DNA from: Candidatus Borkfalkia excrementavium
Lineage (GTDB): Bacteria; Bacillota; Clostridia; Christensenellales; Borkfalkiaceae
Length of the DNA: 64,000 nucleotides
Assembly (NCBI GenBank): GCA_019115945.1
Contig: DXCO01000035.1
Coordinates: forward strand, 54,353 to 118,352
Direction: 5' to 3'
A program made the translations under genes and the position numbers. How positions within the stretch are numbered: the first letter of the stretch is position 1; each line of letters starts with the position of its first letter. This document shows positions 52,582 through 64,000 of this stretch, in pieces. Below the pieces are notes generated by a model. That model was not told the DNA's origin, searched no databases, and saw only the letters and a list, made by a program, of their open reading frames with translations.

Positions 52582-53730
52582 TTACATTTCAAAATCTCTT
52601 TTCTTTGCTCGTTTCAGCTCCAAGAAATCGAGATACTCTTCGTACTCTTCCAAAGTTTCAAAACCAAGCCGTTGCATTTCCGCTTTTAAGCGTCTGAATT
52701 CAGCCACAGTGTCGGTTTCTTCTGTTTCTGATACAGAATTCAATTCAAATGGTTTTACGGATTCTTGGGTCTTTTCTTCGGCTGAAAAGATACCGGCTAT
52801 TTTGTCTGCTGCCATCTTATCTGTGCTTCGCAAAGCATAGGCATAAATGTCGCTGGTCGTGCTTGCACGGGCGTGTCCCGCTCTCGCTGCAACGGTTACA
52901 ATGGGAACTCCTGCGGCGATCTGCAAAGTGATGTTCGTATGGCGCAAACTATGCAGGGAATAATGGTCGATATTCGCTTCCCGCAGCATCTTGTTCAGCC
53001 ACCCCGTGAATGTGCTTGGATAAAGCCGCTTTCCGTTCTCCTGCGTAAAAAGATAATCATTTTCTTCCATATAATCACCGAGTTCTGCGCGGCGTTTTGT
53101 TTGCCATTCTTTGTACTCTTTCAGCGTTTCAAGTAAGACTTCTGGAATTGCAAGAGTTCGTTTGGACATTTCCGTTTTAGGTTCTTTTTCTATCATTCCA
53201 AATCCCGTTACGGTCGTTACCGAACGGCTTACTGTAATCTCTCCCTTGTCAAAATCAATATCTTTCCATTCAAGTCCCGCAACTTCGCCGCGGCGAAAGC
53301 CCGCAAGCAGAAACAGAAGCATTGCAGATTTATAGCGAATATCGGGATAGTCCAAAATGAATTTGTAAAAGCGTTTGGCATCCTCGTCGGACATACATTC
53401 GATTTTATGAGGCGGGCGCTTCGGAAAATTGATATAATCCGCCGACGCATAGTTATCCGTAATCAAACGGTTTTTCTTTGCGAGGGATAGGACGGCTCGA
53501 ATGATACGCTTGAATTTATGTATCGTTTCGTAGGCGTAAGGTTCTTCCGTTATTTTCTCGTCAAAGAGTTCTTGGAACGGAATACCTGTCCTTTCAGCAA
53601 AGTCGCTGCTCCAATTTTTACTGACAGATTTACCGGCAAAAGCATTTGCCAGAGTGCAGCTTTGTATATATACTATAGGTATCTTTTTGAGTGGCGTTTC
53701 CGTTGTTACACGCAATAAAAAGCACTGCAC
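52582..53730 (-). pseudogene. Tyrosine recombinase/integrase, N-terminally truncated
   Basis: Catalytic C-terminal domain present (GFRRGEVAGLEWKDID, HSLRHTNITLQIAAGVPIVTVAARAGHARASTTSDIYAYA), but the arm-binding and first part of the core-binding domain are missing and replaced by out-of-frame lipoprotein leader sequence. Confidence 0.85.
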
Positions 53731-53782
53731 ATAAGATTGAAATTGTTGCGAGGAGAAATATTGCCAATAATTTTTTCTTCAT
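53630..53782 (-). pseudogene. 50-aa lipoprotein leader ORF, truncated at deletion junction
   Basis: MKKKLLAIFLLATISILCAVLFIACNNGNATQKDTYSIYTKLHSGKCFCR; signal peptide with lipobox LFIAC, SD aaaggagc; overlaps the integrase frame. Confidence 0.65.
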
Positions 53783-53806
53783 AGATATTGCTCCTTTTCA
53801 AATCAT

Positions 53807-53929
53807 TTATTTTTTCCGAATGCTGATCAAAATTTTCAGAATCAGCTGAATAATACGCAGGATTGCGATAATGAACTGTAATACGTATTCGACCAGATAA
53901 CTGCGGAAGATTTTTTTGACGGTGACCAT
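53807..53929 (-). CDS. Putative 40-aa hydrophobic/basic peptide
   Basis: MVTVKKIFRSYLVEYVLQFIIAILRIIQLILKILISIRKK; preceded by gcgaggaa SD-like sequence. Confidence 0.4.
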   Translation of the reverse strand: MVTVKKIFRSYLVEYVLQFIIAILRIIQLILKILISIRKK

Positions 53930-54010
53930 TTCCTCGCCGGTCAATTCGTTCTATTATTTGATTTTAATAGCAGTCACAATCATAACATTAGGTCTTTTTT
54001 TGCTGAATGA

Positions 54011-54048
54011 TTAAATTCCGCCCCTTGCTCTTGCAGGGGGGCGGAATT
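54011..54048. terminator. Strong hairpin near the distal end of the element
   Basis: aaaTTCCGCCCCttgctcttgcaGGGGGGCGGAAtttt. Confidence 0.65.
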
Positions 54049-54132
54049 TTGGTATTTCAATAGGGGAGGACCTGCCGCACGAAGTGCGGCGGTTCGCCCC
54101 GACGCAGTCGGCACAAGGGCGCAGCCCGAAGT

Positions 54133-54151
54133 ATTCCCGCCGGGAGTACCA
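54133..54151. repeat. att-like direct repeat, copy 2
   Basis: ATTCCCGCCGGGAGTACCA, identical to tRNA-Arg 3' end. Confidence 0.92.
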
Positions 54152-54609
54152 CTTTGACCACAAGATATTGTGTTCTTTTTCTTTATTTATACAATATTAA
54201 GGAGAAATTTTCAAAAATTATACCCGTCGTGCGATATACAAATGAATCAGATACACAAATGATCGACTTTTTTCTGATACCCGGCATTGATCACCGCGAT
54301 GTCGGAAGTGTCGTAAAAGTTGTTGAATACGGTGGTGTTTCCGGTGTTTCCCGTAGTTTTTCCGCCCTTATATTACATATTATATCACAGAACGCGTGGC
54401 TTTGTCAATGAAGGTTTGCATCTGCTGACGGACGATAACGGGCGGGCGGGGGATCTGTTTTATGATGCGCCTGATTTTTAGGAGCCTTCGGCGCGGCTGT
54501 GTGCGCCGAACCGAAGAATTGTAATAAAATTTTCGCAAGCGGACGGAAAATCGCTTGACACTTTCCGAATAGTTGTTATAATAGGATATGCTGTTTTTCG
54601 AAACAACAT

Positions 54610-54686
54610 TGAGGTGTAGCGCAGTTTGGTAGCGCGCTTGGTTAGGGACCAAGAGGTCGTGGGTTCAAGTCCCGTCACCTCAACCA
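54610..54686 (+). tRNA. tRNA-Pro (anticodon AGG)
   Basis: Acceptor TGAGGTG/CACCTCA, anticodon arm CTTGG-TTAGGGA-CCAAG, T-arm GTGGG-TTCAAGT-CCCGT, ACCA end. Confidence 0.93.
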
Positions 54687-54689
54687 ATG

Positions 54690-54736
54690 GACAAGAGGCT
54701 TCGAACAAAGAGATGTTTTCGAAGCCTCTTGTTTTA
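54690..54736 (+). terminator. Terminator downstream of tRNA-Pro
   Basis: ACAAGAGGCTTCGAAcaaagagatgttTTCGAAGCCTCTTGTtttat. Confidence 0.8.
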
Positions 54737-54772
54737 TAAATCTTACAGAATTTTACAGGAGAAGATGTGTTT

Positions 54773-57010
54773 ATGAGAAAGCGCCTGGCATCACTTTTTG
54801 CTGTTACGATAGGGCTGCTCTTATCGTTGGGGATTTTGACGGCTTGCAGGTTGCAACAGGAACCCGATCGGTTTCCGATATCATTTTATGACGACACGCA
54901 GCTTGTCGATGTCGTTGAAACGAGCGGGAACGAGCGGATCCGCCTTCCGGAGGCGTCGGAAAAAGAAGGATATATTTTTTGCGGTTGGTTTTTCGATCGG
55001 GACAGCTGGCAGGAACAGCTGACCGAGGATACTTATGCGGATCGGGCGCTGACGGCTGCGGTCGATGTCTATGCATATTACCGACAGGAGGAACCGTCGC
55101 AGCCTGAATCGCCTGCAACGTACACGGTGACGTTTGAAACAAACGGCGGGACGGCGGTGGCGCCTGTGACGACGTCGCTGATCGAAAGCGAACCGAAGAC
55201 GAGCCAAAGCGGCTATACGTTTTCGGGGTGGTATACGGAGAGCGGCTTTGTCAACAAGGCGGAATTTCCCTACGAAGTGACAAAGGCGCAGACGCTGTAC
55301 GCCAAATGGGAAAAGAACAAGTACACGGTGACGTTTGAAACGAACGGCGGGACGGCAGTGGCGCCCGTGACGACGTCGCTGATCGAAAGCGAACCGAAGA
55401 CGAGCCAAAGCGGCTATACGTTTTTGGGGTGGTATACGGAGAGTAGCTTTGTCAACAAGGCGGAATTTCCCTACGAAGTGACGAAGGTGCAGACGCTGTA
55501 CGCCAAATGGGAAAAGAACGCGCCGGAATCGATCGTATTCACGGTGGACAAGAACGGTGTATTGACGGGCGTCAGCGGGATCTCGGCGCAGACTGCGCGC
55601 GTAGAAGTTCCGTCCGAAGTGAACGGGATCACGGTGACAGAGATTGCGAAAGATGTGTTCAAAGACAATCGGGAGATAGAAGCGCTGATCTTGCCCGATA
55701 CGGTCGGAACGCTCGGATATCGGATGTGCAGCGGATGCTCCGCGCTGAAAGAACTGCGTCTTCCTTCCGGTCTTACGGTCATTCCGGACGAGGCATTTGC
55801 AGATTGTGTATCGCTGAAGGCGGTCGTTTTCCCCGATACGCTTGTTCAGATCCGTTCGGATGCGTTCAGCGGCTCGGGATTGACTGAATTTATTGCGCCG
55901 CGGGCGCTGGCTTCCATTTGGCTAAATGCATTTATGGGTTGCCGGGATCTTGAAAAAATCGACCTTGGACAGGTGCAGAGCATCCGTTCCGGCGCGTTCC
56001 AGGATTGCACGGCGCTGAAAGCTGTCAAAATTCCCGAAACAGTCGTATCGCTGACGAACGAAACGTATATTTTCGGCGGTTGCACGTCTCTGAAGACGAT
56101 CGATATGCCGGATAATCCTGTTCCGATCAGCTATACCTTATTGAACGGATCGGGCTATTATAACGATCCCGCGAATTGGGAAAACGGCGTTCTTTACGTT
56201 GACGGATATCTTGTGGATACGAACGATACGTTCCTGAACGTTACGGAGTACGCAGTGCGGGAGGGAACGATCGTCATCGCTGACAACGCATTCTATACGC
56301 CGGGATATGGCAGCAAACTCAAAACGTTGTCATTGCCGCAGCCTTTGCGTCATATCGGCAAGGCGGCGTTTTCCAAGTGTGTGTCGTTGGCGGAAATCGA
56401 TATGAAGGACGGCATTCGTTCTATCGGCTACAATGCGTTCGCCGGCACGGTATATGAAAAGAATGAAAAAAACTGGACAGACAACGGGCTCTATCTCGGA
56501 AATTGGTTGATCGCTGTCAAAAAGGTTTCCATGACGTCTTTCACCGTCCGCGAAGGAACGGTTGGCGTGGCGGACGCGAATGATGAGAGCGCCGGTTCGC
56601 TGTTCCCTTCTTTGGCGAGGAAAATTACTTCGTTGACGCTGCCTTCTTCGCTGAAATATATCGGTGTGCGGAGCTTTGCCCGTACTCAAATTACCGAAGT
56701 GACGCTTCCGAAGGGATTGCTGCAGATCGGGAAGGGCGCTTTTTATAGCTGTTCTTTTTTACAGAACGTCAATCTTGGCGATTGTGCTTCTCTGGAGAGT
56801 ATCGGCGATATGGCATTTCAGGAATGCATGATCGGAGAGATCGCCATTCCGGAAAGCGTAACGAAAATGGGCGAGCTGGTGTTCAATCATAATACGGTGG
56901 ATCTGACGATCCGCTGCGCTGTTTCCGAAAAACCCGAGGGGTGGGACAGCGATTGGGCGTACTCCTACCGGCAGGGCGTGACCGTCACGGTAGAGTGGAA
57001 AAAAGCATAA
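54773..57010 (+). CDS. BspA-like leucine-rich-repeat surface lipoprotein with two Listeria-Bacteroides (InlB B) repeats
   Basis: Lipobox LTAC; two TVTFETNGGTAVAPVTTSLIESEPKTSQSGYTFxGWYTESxFVNKAEFPYEVTKxQTLYAKWEKN units; BspA-type LRRs. Confidence 0.9.
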   Translation: MRKRLASLFAVTIGLLLSLGILTACRLQQEPDRFPISFYDDTQLVDVVETSGNERIRLPEASEKEGYIFCGWFFDRDSWQEQLTEDTYADRALTAAVDVYAYYRQEEPSQPESPATYTVTFETNGGTAVAPVTTSLIESEPKTSQSGYTFSGWYTESGFVNKAEFPYEVTKAQTLYAKWEKNKYTVTFETNGGTAVAPVTTSLIESEPKTSQSGYTFLGWYTESSFVNKAEFPYEVTKVQTLYAKWEKNAPESIVFTVDKNGVLTGVSGISAQTARVEVPSEVNGITVTEIAKDVFKDNREIEALILPDTVGTLGYRMCSGCSALKELRLPSGLTVIPDEAFADCVSLKAVVFPDTLVQIRSDAFSGSGLTEFIAPRALASIWLNAFMGCRDLEKIDLGQVQSIRSGAFQDCTALKAVKIPETVVSLTNETYIFGGCTSLKTIDMPDNPVPISYTLLNGSGYYNDPANWENGVLYVDGYLVDTNDTFLNVTEYAVREGTIVIADNAFYTPGYGSKLKTLSLPQPLRHIGKAAFSKCVSLAEIDMKDGIRSIGYNAFAGTVYEKNEKNWTDNGLYLGNWLIAVKKVSMTSFTVREGTVGVADANDESAGSLFPSLARKITSLTLPSSLKYIGVRSFARTQITEVTLPKGLLQIGKGAFYSCSFLQNVNLGDCASLESIGDMAFQECMIGEIAIPESVTKMGELVFNHNTVDLTIRCAVSEKPEGWDSDWAYSYRQGVTVTVEWKKA
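55121..55519 (+). repeat. Tandem 201-bp coding repeat (67 aa unit), about two copies
   Basis: TACACGGTGACGTTTGAAAC... at 55121 and again at 55322, with only a handful of differences. Confidence 0.92.
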
Positions 57011-57011
57011 A

Positions 57012-57056
57012 ATGAATGCCGTTCCGCGGAATTTCCGCGGAACGGCATTTTTTTGT
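57012..57056 (+). terminator. Terminator after the BspA-like gene
   Basis: AATGCCGTTCCGCGGAAatTTCCGCGGAACGGCATTtttttg. Confidence 0.85.
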
Positions 57057-57057
57057 G

Positions 57058-57813
57058 TCAGTTTTGCGTATCGGTCCCGTAGACGGAGACGCATCGGAAA
57101 TAAGAGGCAAACCGTTCGCCGTCATAGCGCATAAATTCCATGGTGTAACCGAATGCGTCCGCGTTATACAGTCCCGTAATGCGGCGCATAACGAGCAGGT
57201 GGAAGCGGTCGTCCGTGTTCACAAAGAAGGGGAGTACGGTATTGACGGCGGAGACGTCTGCGCCGACGGGGGCTTTCAGCGTGCCGTCTGCATTGTAAAG
57301 CCGATCCAGATATTCCATCCCGCGCAGATGAATATCGAGCGAATATTCCGTCGGTTCCGTGCTGTCCGTCACGCGGAGACGGTAGCCGTCGGCATACTCC
57401 GCCGCATACGGCATGGGAAGCTGTCCGAAATCAAAAATTTTGCTGACTTCTCCCGCAGAAAGGTCGTAAATATAGTAATATCCGAATCCGCCGCTGCCCC
57501 CGCTGTCCATGCCGAGGAAGATGTCCTGCAGCCCGTCGCCCGTAAAATCCGCGAGCAGGATCGCGGGAAGATACCCCGCGTTCTGTTCGGGAACGATCGT
57601 CGCGATCTCTTCGGAGGAATCGGCCTGCGTCACCGTGATGTGGATGTCGGTCGCATACAGTCCCTTGTTTTCGTAGGTCCCGTACAGCCGAACACGCTGT
57701 TCGCCTGTTCCCGTGACGCAGCCGCACCGCTCCATGATCTGTACCTGTGTCCCGTGCGCCGCTGCGGGGAGTACGGAAAGCAGCATTGCCGCCGCAATGT
57801 GTAAGATGCTCAT
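57058..57813 (-). CDS. Secreted protein with VCBS/FG-GAP-like motif
   Basis: Signal peptide MSILHIAAAMLLSVLPAAA; LLADFTGDGLQDIFLGMDSGGSGGFGYYYIYDL. Confidence 0.7.
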   Translation of the reverse strand: MSILHIAAAMLLSVLPAAAHGTQVQIMERCGCVTGTGEQRVRLYGTYENKGLYATDIHITVTQADSSEEIATIVPEQNAGYLPAILLADFTGDGLQDIFLGMDSGGSGGFGYYYIYDLSAGEVSKIFDFGQLPMPYAAEYADGYRLRVTDSTEPTEYSLDIHLRGMEYLDRLYNADGTLKAPVGADVSAVNTVLPFFVNTDDRFHLLVMRRITGLYNADAFGYTMEFMRYDGERFASYFRCVSVYGTDTQN

Positions 57814-57956
57814 GGCGGCAGGTTGTGCAAAAGCGGGAAAACTATGTCACATGTTGCGCAGCATCTGTCCGCCGCCCGAACAGCAGCTCAAAAATCGGCG
57901 CGTAACGGGCATTTTCTCAAGGTATATTTCGCCGTCCGGCGCGCCAAAATAGGGGT

Positions 57957-58049
57957 ATGAAGAAGATCCGGCAGAATCCGCTCGGCAAGACGCGGGACGA
58001 GCGCGAGACCTGCTTTCCCGCGGCGGGAAGGGAGGAATATCGTCCATGA
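57957..58049 (+). CDS. 30-aa ORF coupled to spoVAC
   Basis: MKKIRQNPLGKTRDERETCFPAAGREEYRP; stop codon overlaps the spoVAC start (ATGA). Confidence 0.4.
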   Translation: MKKIRQNPLGKTRDERETCFPAAGREEYRP

Positions 58050-58501
58050 CGGGGCGTTCGCGCGAAAATCTCAACAAAAACTATATCAATTATGTGCATT
58101 CTTTTGCACCGCCGACGCAGCATTTCAAGACGTGTATACGCGCCTTTTTTGTCGGCGGGCTCATTTGCTGCATCGGGCAGTTCATCCGCATGATGCTCGA
58201 ACTTGCGGGGCTGACGGGGGACGTGCTCTCCGGAACGGTGTCTGTGGCGCTCATTTTCTTTGGCGTTCTGCTGACGGGGCTGGGCGTCTATGACCGGATC
58301 GGCAAAAATGCGGGCGCGGGCAGCATCGTTCCCATCACGGGATTTGCCAATTCCGTGGCGTCTCCCGCCGTTGAATTCAAGACGGAGGGCTTTGTGTACG
58401 GCACGGCGGCAAAAATGTTCGTCGTCGCAGGTCCCATCATCGTGTTCGGCGTGACTGCGGGCGCGCTGGTCGGACTCGTCTATTGGCTGATCGCGCTCTG
58501 A
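58046..58501 (+). CDS. spoVAC: Stage V sporulation protein AC
   Basis: CIRAFFVGGLICCIGQFIRMML...GAGSIVPITGFANSVASPAVEFKTEGFVYGTAAKMFVVAGPIIVFG. Confidence 0.92.
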   Translation: MTGRSRENLNKNYINYVHSFAPPTQHFKTCIRAFFVGGLICCIGQFIRMMLELAGLTGDVLSGTVSVALIFFGVLLTGLGVYDRIGKNAGAGSIVPITGFANSVASPAVEFKTEGFVYGTAAKMFVVAGPIIVFGVTAGALVGLVYWLIAL

Positions 58502-58591
58502 TGCGGCGGAAGCCGCAGACAGGTGTAAAAAGTTTGCTTTTTTGAGCGGGATATGCTATAATACCCGCAAAAAGAACGGAGGAATACAACT

Positions 58592-58789
58592 ATGGCAAAG
58601 ATCACGAAGGATACGCTGATCGTCGATTGCCTGCAGATCAATCCCAACGCGGTGGAGATCCTTCAGAGCGCGGGAATGCACTGCTTCGGCTGTGCGATGG
58701 CGCACGGCGAGACGATCGCGGAAGCGGTTGCCGTTCACGGGGAAGATCTCGACAAGCTCCTCGCGAAGCTCAACGAAGGCATCGAATAA
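58592..58789 (+). CDS. DUF1858-family small protein
   Basis: MAKITKDTLIVDCLQINPNAVEILQSAGMHCFGCAMAHGETIAEAVAVHG; CxxC hybrid-cluster-associated-type motif. Confidence 0.88.
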   Translation: MAKITKDTLIVDCLQINPNAVEILQSAGMHCFGCAMAHGETIAEAVAVHGEDLDKLLAKLNEGIE

Positions 58790-58841
58790 CGTTATCACGG
58801 ACGAAACGCCGCCCGACGCATTGTTGCGTCGGGCGGCGCTG

Positions 58842-59564
58842 TTATGCGATTGCCTGTTCCGCGCAGACAAGGAGCGTTTCTGAAAATCCATCCACTTCGA
58901 TCAGAATGGCGGCATAGGCAAGGGGCTTTAACACCGTGACGGAGAAATAGGGCGCGATCCACGGATCGCCCTCGGCGGGCGGAAAGGCGTATGAAATTTC
59001 AAATGCCGTCTCATCGTATGAGAGGCTGATGCCCGCGCCGTCGAACATCGCATCTCTGCTTCCGCCCGTCAGAATGGGCGCGACGAAAAGCGTGTACGTC
59101 TCGTCGACCGTAAGGGTGTAGACGTCATTTTCGTCCCGGGGCGCGGCGTCGGCGCGGTCCCCAAAGTCCTGCATTTCTTCCGTCAGGTTCCCCTGAACGC
59201 CGACGACACGCGGTATGCTTCCGCCGACGGGTTGCTCTTCCGCGGAGAAGGCGGCGGCGACGGCGATGACGGCGGCAATGAGCAGGACGCAGGCGAGCGC
59301 AAGCCAGAGGATAATTTTTTTGGAGCGGGAGATGACGGCATTCTTTTTGACGTACGTCGTCTCGATTTCCGCGTCGCCGATGAGCTTTGTTCGCTCCACG
59401 CCGAAATAGTCGGCGAGCAGCTGCAAAGACTGCTCGTTGGGAAGGCTCAGCCCGTTTTCCCACTTTGCCACCGTGCTGCGGCTTGTAAGCACCGCGTTCG
59501 CGAGCATCTGCTGCGTGATCTGCTTTTCTGCCCGCAGCTTTTTCAGGGTATCTTTGAATTCCAT
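58842..59564 (-). CDS. XRE-family transcriptional regulator with a TM and extracytoplasmic domain
   Basis: HTH LRAEKQITQQMLANAVLTSRSTVAKWENGLSLPNEQSLQLLADYF; TM IILWLALACVLLIAAVIAVAAAF; 120 aa C-terminal domain. Confidence 0.85.
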   Translation of the reverse strand: MEFKDTLKKLRAEKQITQQMLANAVLTSRSTVAKWENGLSLPNEQSLQLLADYFGVERTKLIGDAEIETTYVKKNAVISRSKKIILWLALACVLLIAAVIAVAAAFSAEEQPVGGSIPRVVGVQGNLTEEMQDFGDRADAAPRDENDVYTLTVDETYTLFVAPILTGGSRDAMFDGAGISLSYDETAFEISYAFPPAEGDPWIAPYFSVTVLKPLAYAAILIEVDGFSETLLVCAEQAIA

Positions 59565-59662
59565 GGCGCCCTCCTCATACCGATTATATCACGGAATCAA
59601 GAAAAATGCATGTTCTTTTTTGTTCGTGCTTGTTCTTTATGCGTGCGAACAATTCCAAAAGA

Positions 59663-59693
59663 AAAAGCTCACGCGATCGCGTGAGCTTTTTTT
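59663..59693. terminator. Terminator downstream of PFOR
   Basis: aaaaAGCTCACGCgatcGCGTGAGCTttttt. Confidence 0.8.
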
Positions 59694-59704
59694 GCATGAG
59701 CAGT

Positions 59705-63397
<3,693 letters not shown>

Positions 63398-63631
63398 TTA
63401 TTATAAATGTTTTCCTTGGACAAGTCAACCCCCGTCGTGAAAAAATTTACTTTTTTCCGCAAGAATTTTCGGGCGCCGGGCGCCGCGTGCGCAAAGCACC
63501 GCGCGCGGACGGATATTTTTGCCCCATATCGGCGCTTTTACAAAAATATCACGGCGTTTTCATTGTAAAATGACGGACAATTTGCTATAATATGGTCAAA
63601 TCGCGCCGGGAAGGGCGCCATTGGGAGCAAT

Positions 63632-64000
63632 ATGAAGGCGATTGAATTTGCGGACGTCTCCTTCCGCTACGAAGAGGAAGGACCGTTCGCCGTCAGACAT
63701 CTGAATTTTTCCGTCGAAGAGGGCGAATTTGTCGCCGTGCTCGGGCATAACGGCAGCGGCAAAAGCACGCTGGCGCGGCTCGCGAACGGGCTTCTGACGC
63801 CCGACGAAGGGACCGTCAGCGTGTTCGGCACGCTTTTGGGCGAAAAAAACCTCTATGAAGTGCGCAGGAACGTGGGCGTCGTGTTTCAGAATCCGGACCA
63901 CCAGCCGGTGGCGACCATCGTCGAGGACGACGTGGCGTTCGGCGCGGAGAACGTGGGACTCCCCCGCGAGGAGATCGGCAGGCGCATCGACTTTGCGCTC
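63632..64000 (+). CDS. Energy-coupling factor transporter ATPase (EcfA-type), 3' end beyond window
   Basis: MKAIEFADVSFRYEEEGPFAVRHLNFSVEEGEFVAVLGHNGSGKSTLARL...VGVVFQNPDHQPVATIVEDDVAFGAEN; Walker A and Q-loop. Confidence 0.92.
   Translation, partial: MKAIEFADVSFRYEEEGPFAVRHLNFSVEEGEFVAVLGHNGSGKSTLARLANGLLTPDEGTVSVFGTLLGEKNLYEVRRNVGVVFQNPDHQPVATIVEDDVAFGAENVGLPREEIGRRIDFAL

Larger units (their letters stand above)
52532..54151. mobile_element. Collapsed integrative-element remnant inserted at tRNA-Arg(CCU)
   Basis: Tyrosine integrase next to tRNA 3' end, 19-bp direct repeat at both boundaries, truncated gene content. Confidence 0.85.

Noticed and set aside
52582-53730. Intact site-specific integrase
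   Set aside because: The N-terminal 35-40 residues do not resemble an integrase and coincide with an out-of-frame lipoprotein leader, so I call it truncated.
54011-54110. Riboswitch-like GC-rich hairpins at the end of the element
   Set aside because: Simple inverted repeats (terminator-like and CCGCAC-gaa-GTGCGG); no aptamer consensus recognised.
54154-54411. 85-aa plus ORF downstream of the second att copy
   Set aside because: No family resemblance; low-complexity reading through a region with minus-strand promoter signals; no convincing RBS.

Overview
This 64 kb window is a gene-dense chromosomal segment from a spore-forming Bacillota, probably Clostridia. The assignment rests on spo0A, yabP-yabQ-divIC, a ytxC-like gene next to thrS, spoVAC, CIRCE-controlled groESL, a T-box and an L20 leader. 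Most of it is conserved housekeeping: thiI (partial), a class A PBP, miaB-mutS-mutL-miaA-ynbB, groESL, a two-component system, purB, a two-gene SUF-like Fe-S pair, leuS, thrS, infC-rpmI-rplT, yebC, proA, typA, ppx, gyrB-gyrA, a P-type ATPase, serS, PFOR and the start of an ECF transporter ATPase. I did not find a clearly new large system. The best non-routine signals are: (1) a collapsed integrative-element remnant in tRNA-Arg(CCU), bounded by a 19-bp direct repeat and holding a 5'-truncated tyrosine integrase overlapping a lipoprotein leader; (2) an infC gene with no ATG/GTG/TTG at its conserved N-terminus, apparently starting at AUC; (3) a complete thrS T-box with a readable ACC (Thr) specifier; (4) a minimal two-gene SufC/SufB-like operon; (5) paired 0A boxes upstream of spo0A; (6) two CIRCE operators at groESL; (7) a 51-aa four-CxxC protein missed by the ORF track; (8) an isolated spoVAC preceded by a coupled 30-aa ORF; (9) a tRNA-Pro with an AGG anticodon. 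Product names come from motif and family recognition by eye; no database search was run.
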